Origin: Bin18 sp965200355
GTDB taxonomy: Bacteria > Desulfobacterota > Binatia > Bin18
Length of the DNA: 64,000 nucleotides
NCBI GenBank assembly: GCA_965200355.1
Contig: OZ241351.1
Location: forward strand, 310,001-374,000
Direction: 5' to 3'
The notes under the pieces are model-generated. The model searched no databases, had not been told where the DNA came from, and worked only from the letters and a program-made list of their open reading frames with translations. This document shows, piece by piece, positions 60,125 to 64,000 of the stretch (positions are counted from its first letter, which is position 1; every line of letters begins with the position of its first letter). The position numbers and the translations under genes were made by a program.

Positions 60125-60937
60125 TTGAAACTGCCTTTCATTGTCAACCGCGTTATCAACGTGTTTTGCCGAGACTTCGACGTGCCCCCAGCGCCTCCCT
60201 TCACGATTCTCAATCCGAACGGCACCTTTCCTGTGGTGCTGACCTGTGAACATGCGTCCTATGCCCTCCCGCCTGCATACGGGACGCTCGGCATTCCTGC
60301 TGACGAGTTACAACGCCATATCGGCTGGGATATTGGTGCGCGGGCGGTTGTCCAGGAGATGCTTCAACATATTTATTCTACAGCTATTTTATCGCAATAC
60401 TCGCGTCTCCTGATTGACTGCAACCGTGCCGTGTCAGACGATGATCTCATTATTCCTGAGAGCGATGGCACGCGCGTTCCGGCCAATAGACATTTGACTG
60501 AAGCAGAGCGACAGCGCCGCCTGACGCAATTCTACCACCCCTATCATGCAGCGATTGACCAGGTGCTGACGCAGAAAATGCCACACCGTGTTTTTCTGCT
60601 CAGCGTGCACAGCTTTACCCCGGTTCTCGGCGAGAAGAAAAGGACGTTTGATTTAGGTATTCTCTTCGACCGCTACGAAGACCTTGCGCAGGAATTCGGC
60701 CAACGCCTGCGCCATGCCGGCTATCGGGTGCGCTATAATGAGCCCTACTCTGGGTATGAGGGCCTCATCTTCAGCGCCCGGAGTCATGGCGAGCGGCAGC
60801 AGCTCGTCTATCTCGAAATCGAAATCAATAATGGCGTATTATTGGACCGGGTGGGGCGGGCCGTAATGGGTCAAAAGCTGAGCCAGGTACTAAGGGACTT
60901 GTTTTCGCCCCCCCTAAAAACACCCAACAGACGGTGA
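60125..60937 (+). CDS. N-formylglutamate amidohydrolase family protein
   Basis: A 270-aa zinc amidohydrolase-like protein (FGase family). Motifs: FPVVLTCEHASYALPPAYG, DIGARAVVQEMLQH, RLLIDCNRAVSDDDLIIPESDG and VHSFTPVLGEKKRTFDLGILFD, with EIEINNGVLLD near the end. Family members release formate from N-formylglutamate, though many are of unproven substrate. The start is TTG 60125; there is no clear ribosome site. It lies 24 bp upstream of a formyltransferase gene, supporting a formyl-group role. Confidence 0.85.
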   Translation: MKLPFIVNRVINVFCRDFDVPPAPPFTILNPNGTFPVVLTCEHASYALPPAYGTLGIPADELQRHIGWDIGARAVVQEMLQHIYSTAILSQYSRLLIDCNRAVSDDDLIIPESDGTRVPANRHLTEAERQRRLTQFYHPYHAAIDQVLTQKMPHRVFLLSVHSFTPVLGEKKRTFDLGILFDRYEDLAQEFGQRLRHAGYRVRYNEPYSGYEGLIFSARSHGERQQLVYLEIEINNGVLLDRVGRAVMGQKLSQVLRDLFSPPLKTPNRR

Positions 60938-60964
60938 CACTCAGAGGACAGAGGGGAGACTCAC

Positions 60965-61879
60965 ATGCGTATTATTCTTATTGGTCAAGCCGCGTTTGCT
61001 GCACGCACGCTCGATAAGCTCCGCGACAAGGGCCAGGACATCCTGGCGGTGTTCTGCCCCCCGGATAGAAGCGCCGGGACGTTCGACCCGGTGAAAAAGC
61101 GGGCGCTGGAACTCGATATTCCCGTGCATCAACACCGCTCCATGAAGGGCGCCGAGGTCCTGGAGAAATTTCAAGCACTCGACGCCGACCTCGCCGTGTT
61201 GGCCTTTGTGACCCAAATTGTTCCGCCGCCAGTGTTCAATGCGCCCAAGCTCGGCAGCATCTGTTTTCACCCGTCACTCTTACCCAAGTATCGGGGAGGG
61301 AGTGCGATTAACTGGACGCTCATCAATGGTGAGAAAAAGACGGGCATCTCCTGGTTCTGGGTAGACGAGGGGATTGATACCGGTCCGATACTGCTCCAAA
61401 AAGCAGTCGAGATTGGCCCAGAAGAGACCACCGGAACGCTGTATTTCAACAAACTCTTCCCACTCGGTATTGAGGCGGCTGGGGAGGCCATCGACCTGAT
61501 TCAAGCCGGGAGTCCGCCGCGCATTGTCCAAGACGAATCCCAGGCGCATTACGACCCACTGTGTCGGGATGAACATGCTGGCATTGACTGGTCTCAGCCA
61601 GCCCAAGCCGTCTTTGATCATATCCGTGGTTGCGACCCCCAGCCCGGTGCCTCGACACTCTGGCACGGCCAGAAAATTCGCCTGTATGACTGTCGCTTGC
61701 AGCCCTCAAGCGGACCGGCCACGCCGGGCCAAGTGACTGCCCTTGGGGGGGGGACGGTCAGTATTGCCCTGAACGGTGGCACGGTCGTGGCCAAAAAACT
61801 CCGCGCTGAGCAGGGCAAAATCGCCGCTGACGAACTCGCCGGTCAGATGGGGCTTCAGGTGGGCTCCCAACTCGGCTGA
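60965..61879 (+). CDS. Formyltransferase-fold protein, like the N-terminal domain of 10-formyl-THF dehydrogenase
   Basis: A 304-aa protein. The start IILIGQAAFAARTLDKLRDK, the FCPPDRSAGTFDPVKK segment and the catalytic region CFHPSLLPKYRGGSAINWTL with DEGIDTGPIL resemble the hydrolase domain of 10-formyltetrahydrofolate dehydrogenase more than Fmt. A C-terminal OB-like domain follows (GCDPQPGASTLWHGQKIRLYD). The aldehyde dehydrogenase domain is absent. It may hydrolyse 10-formyl-THF or transfer its formyl group. The ATG follows AGGGGAGAC. It is probably co-transcribed with the FGase-like gene. Confidence 0.85.
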   Translation: MRIILIGQAAFAARTLDKLRDKGQDILAVFCPPDRSAGTFDPVKKRALELDIPVHQHRSMKGAEVLEKFQALDADLAVLAFVTQIVPPPVFNAPKLGSICFHPSLLPKYRGGSAINWTLINGEKKTGISWFWVDEGIDTGPILLQKAVEIGPEETTGTLYFNKLFPLGIEAAGEAIDLIQAGSPPRIVQDESQAHYDPLCRDEHAGIDWSQPAQAVFDHIRGCDPQPGASTLWHGQKIRLYDCRLQPSSGPATPGQVTALGGGTVSIALNGGTVVAKKLRAEQGKIAADELAGQMGLQVGSQLG

Positions 61880-61936
61880 GCGGACATCTGCTTGGGCAGC
61901 GTCTGGGTTCCCGTGAAAACGGGCATCACGGCCTTT

Positions 61937-62461
61937 TCAGCCCAGGCTTGCAAGGGGCTCAAGCTTGACCAGCACCTGACCAAGTTCAACGAGGTCTCCG
62001 TCGGCTACATGGATGGCTGCCACCCGGGCCTCCCCCTCGGCAGTCAGCGTATTTTCCATCTTCATCGCTTCGAGCAGCACCAGGGTCTGGCCGGCGGCGA
62101 CGACCTGGCCGGCGACGACTTTGACGCTGAGAATTTTCCCTGGCATGGGGGAGCGGATTTCGGGTTCAAAACTCCCGCTCGTCCCCCGAAGACGGGTGCG
62201 GTCGTGTTTGGGAGGGGTGTGGTTAAATTCGTAGGTCTGCCCCTCAATGGATATCAGGCTGCGGTCCCCATCCCGGACAATATGGGCATGAAGCGGGCGA
62301 CCATCAACCAGGACGGTGATGGTCCCATCCCGGATAGCGACCACGTGTACCGGCTGCTGCGGCTGTCCGTTCCAGACAAGCTCGTGCAGCTCGTCGCTCT
62401 CGCCGGGTTGCGTATATTCCAGCATCAGTTCTTTCCCTGCGGCATAGAGTACGGTCTTCAT
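61937..62461 (-). CDS. Biotin carboxyl carrier-type protein of an acyl-CoA carboxylase
   Basis: A 174-aa protein with a C-terminal biotinyl domain: RSPMPGKILSVKVVAGQVVAAG and LLEAMKMENTLTA, with the biotinylated Lys in AMKM. The first 100 residues form a beta-rich linker like the region between BC and BCCP of methylcrotonoyl- or propionyl-CoA carboxylase alpha subunits. ATG 62461 starts MKTVLYAAGKEL. It lies 84 bp after the biotin carboxylase gene, so the alpha subunit is split in two here. Confidence 0.85.
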   Translation of the reverse strand: MKTVLYAAGKELMLEYTQPGESDELHELVWNGQPQQPVHVVAIRDGTITVLVDGRPLHAHIVRDGDRSLISIEGQTYEFNHTPPKHDRTRLRGTSGSFEPEIRSPMPGKILSVKVVAGQVVAAGQTLVLLEAMKMENTLTAEGEARVAAIHVADGDLVELGQVLVKLEPLASLG

Positions 62462-62545
62462 TGCAGAACAAGTAAACGTATCCAGCCTCGCCTGTCTACT
62501 GGAGGACAGGGGGACGCTCTGCATCGGGTCAGAAGAATGCGGGTG

Positions 62546-64000
62546 TCAGGAGCCGAGCCGCCAGCCGCCAAGCTGTCGCCAGGGTGTCGGAGGGTCCTGC
62601 GGAGAAAGGGAAGTCTGTCTCTCGCCGTTACGCGGTGGACCCCGGTGCAGACTCGCGGCCAAAGCAGCCGCAAGCGTGTGCGGTTGCTCGCCAGGCTGCC
62701 AGTTTGGAAAATGCTCGGGCAGAAAGCCGGTATGCGTATCGCCGGCGGCAAAGGCCGGGTGGTCCATCAGGGCAATTAAAAAAGGCAGATTGGTCGTGAG
62801 GCCCAGAATGGCCGTTTGCCGAAGCGCCCCAGCCATGCGGCTGCGGGCTTGTTCCCGGTCCGTCCCCCAGGTCGAAATTTTGGCAATCATGGGATCATAG
62901 TATATGGGCACCTCGGTCTGCGACTCGACCCCAGAATCGACCCGTACCCCCGGTCCCTGAGGCGCATGCCAGGCCAGGACATGGCCGGGCGACGGCAGGA
63001 AGCCATGCGCGGCGTCTTCCGCATACAGCCGGCACTCAAGGGCGTGGCCAGTCCGGCGGATGTCCTCTTGCTGGAAGCCCAGCGTTTCTCCGGCGGCAAT
63101 CCGAATTTGTTCGCGCACCAAGTCCAGACCGGTAATCCACTCGGTAATCGGATGCTCAACTTGGAGACGGGCGTTGACTTCCAGGAAATAGAAATTCCCG
63201 GCGCTGTCGAGGATGAACTCGACGGTGCCGGCATTGTCATACCCCGAAGCCCGCGCCACCGTCAGCGCGGCTTTCGTCATCTCCTGCCGCAAGGACTCGG
63301 ACACGGCTGGTGAGGGCGTCTCTTCGACTATTTTTTGATAGCGGCGCTGAATGGAGCACTCCCGTTCGCCAAGATGGACGATATTGCCGGCAGTGTCACC
63401 AAGAATCTGGACTTCCACATGGTGGGGGCGTTCGAGAAAGCGCTCGACATACACCGTGCCTTCGCCAAAGGCGGCCGCGGCTTCACGTTGGGCCGCGGAC
63501 AGGGCTTCAGCCAACTCGGATTCCTCACGCACAATGCGCATCCCCTTACCGCCCCCACCCGCGGCCGCTTTAATCAGGAGGGGGTAGCCGAGGGCGGCGA
63601 CCTGCTCCCGCATCGTCTCGGGGTCGGCGGCCGGGTCTTCGAGTGCGGGAATCACCGGAACACCGAGCTGGGCCACGGTCCGGCGCGCCACAATTTTGTT
63701 GCCAACCGCGGACAGGGCCGCCGGAGCCGGACCGATAAAGGTCAGCCCGGCCTCAGCCACGGCCTGAGCAAAGGTCGCATTCTCCGATAAAAAACCATAC
63801 CCCGGATGGACCGCCTCGGCTCCGGTCCGACGGGCCACGGCCAGAATGGAGTCTCCGTTGAGATAGCTCTCGCTGGCCTGAGCTGGCCCGACGCACACCG
63901 CCTCGTCGGCCGCATATAGATGGGGGGAAGAACGGTCAACCTCCGAGTATACGGCCACGGTCGCAATACCCATTTCGCGACAGGTCCGGGCAATACGAGT
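62546..64000 (-). CDS. Biotin carboxylase subunit, 5' end outside window
   Basis: ATP-grasp biotin carboxylase. Visible parts: HPGYGFLSENATFAQAVAEAGL, IKAAAGGGGKGMRIVREESEL, YVERFLERPHHVEVQILGD, GERECSIQRRYQKIVEETPSP and FLEVNARLQVEHPITEWITG. The open frame continues past 63973 to the window edge (ARTCREMGIATVAVYSEVD), so the true start is outside. The C-terminus ends before any biotinyl domain, which is encoded by the next gene. The carboxyltransferase partner is not visible. Likely a methylcrotonoyl-, geranoyl- or propionyl-CoA carboxylase. Confidence 0.9.
   Translation of the reverse strand, partial: TRIARTCREMGIATVAVYSEVDRSSPHLYAADEAVCVGPAQASESYLNGDSILAVARRTGAEAVHPGYGFLSENATFAQAVAEAGLTFIGPAPAALSAVGNKIVARRTVAQLGVPVIPALEDPAADPETMREQVAALGYPLLIKAAAGGGGKGMRIVREESELAEALSAAQREAAAAFGEGTVYVERFLERPHHVEVQILGDTAGNIVHLGERECSIQRRYQKIVEETPSPAVSESLRQEMTKAALTVARASGYDNAGTVEFILDSAGNFYFLEVNARLQVEHPITEWITGLDLVREQIRIAAGETLGFQQEDIRRTGHALECRLYAEDAAHGFLPSPGHVLAWHAPQGPGVRVDSGVESQTEVPIYYDPMIAKISTWGTDREQARSRMAGALRQTAILGLTTNLPFLIALMDHPAFAAGDTHTGFLPEHFPNWQPGEQPHTLAAALAASLHRGPPRNGERQTSLSPQDPPTPWRQLGGWRLGS

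Overview
This window is high-GC, densely packed bacterial chromosome from a little-studied lineage. Several gene orders resemble Deltaproteobacteria-like phyla (Desulfobacterota, Binatota, Tectomicrobia, SAR324): trpS-scpA-scpB-rluB, and rplU-rpmA // obgE-proB-proA-nadD-rsfS. A copper membrane monooxygenase operon, four luciferase-like (LLM) flavin oxidoreductases, ETF and two acyl-CoA carboxylases fit an aerobic heterotroph with C1 and short-chain carbon metabolism, as described for Binatota and Tectomicrobia. The phylum is inferred from gene content only.

Layout. 1-4.7 kb: the 3' part of an AddA/RecB-type helicase, an N-acetylglutamate-synthase-like protein, a coiled-coil membrane-anchored protein and a stand-alone NFACT-R protein. 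4.9-8.8 kb: pmoC-pmoA-pmoB-type monooxygenase with both PmoC metal sites and the PmoB site intact, followed immediately by two translationally coupled TIR-domain genes. 8.8-12.5 kb: quinone oxidoreductase, ferredoxin-NADP reductase and an LLM enzyme. 12.5-18.2 kb: an accessory island with a broken ankyrin gene, a DUF2971-like gene and two convergent methyltransferase/nuclease modules. The two methyltransferases are paralogues, the two nucleases look unrelated, and the first nuclease has an in-frame amber codon and its own controller protein. 18.3-30.4 kb: LLM, enoyl-CoA hydratase, MFS, MDR, Tag glycosylase, a two-subunit N,N-dimethylformamidase, an AhpD-like protein, an alpha/beta hydrolase and a frameshifted purine permease fused to an ATPase-like tail.

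30.5-50.8 kb is mostly housekeeping: initiator tRNA, RluB/ScpB/ScpA/TrpS, an M50 protease, a Flp pilin, phosphonoacetate hydrolase, FabF/FabH, RsfS/NadD, ProA/ProB, ObgE, L27/L21, a thioesterase, an M23 peptidase, MltG and MoxR. 50.8-64 kb returns to acyl-CoA and C1 chemistry: esterases, enoyl-CoA hydratase, a single-chain BC-BCCP-CT carboxylase, EtfA/EtfB with an IclR regulator, N-formylglutamate amidohydrolase, a 10-formyl-THF-hydrolase-like formyltransferase, and a second carboxylase whose biotin carboxylase runs off the right edge.

Possible cooperation, inferred: the monooxygenase would oxidise methane or short alkanes (or ammonia). Dimethylformamidase would release formate and dimethylamine. 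The formyl-group enzymes would balance formate and folate C1 pools. ETF, crotonases and carboxylases would handle acyl-CoAs. Several genes are broken by single-base shifts at homopolymers or by in-frame stops, so either local decay or consensus-sequence errors must be kept in mind.
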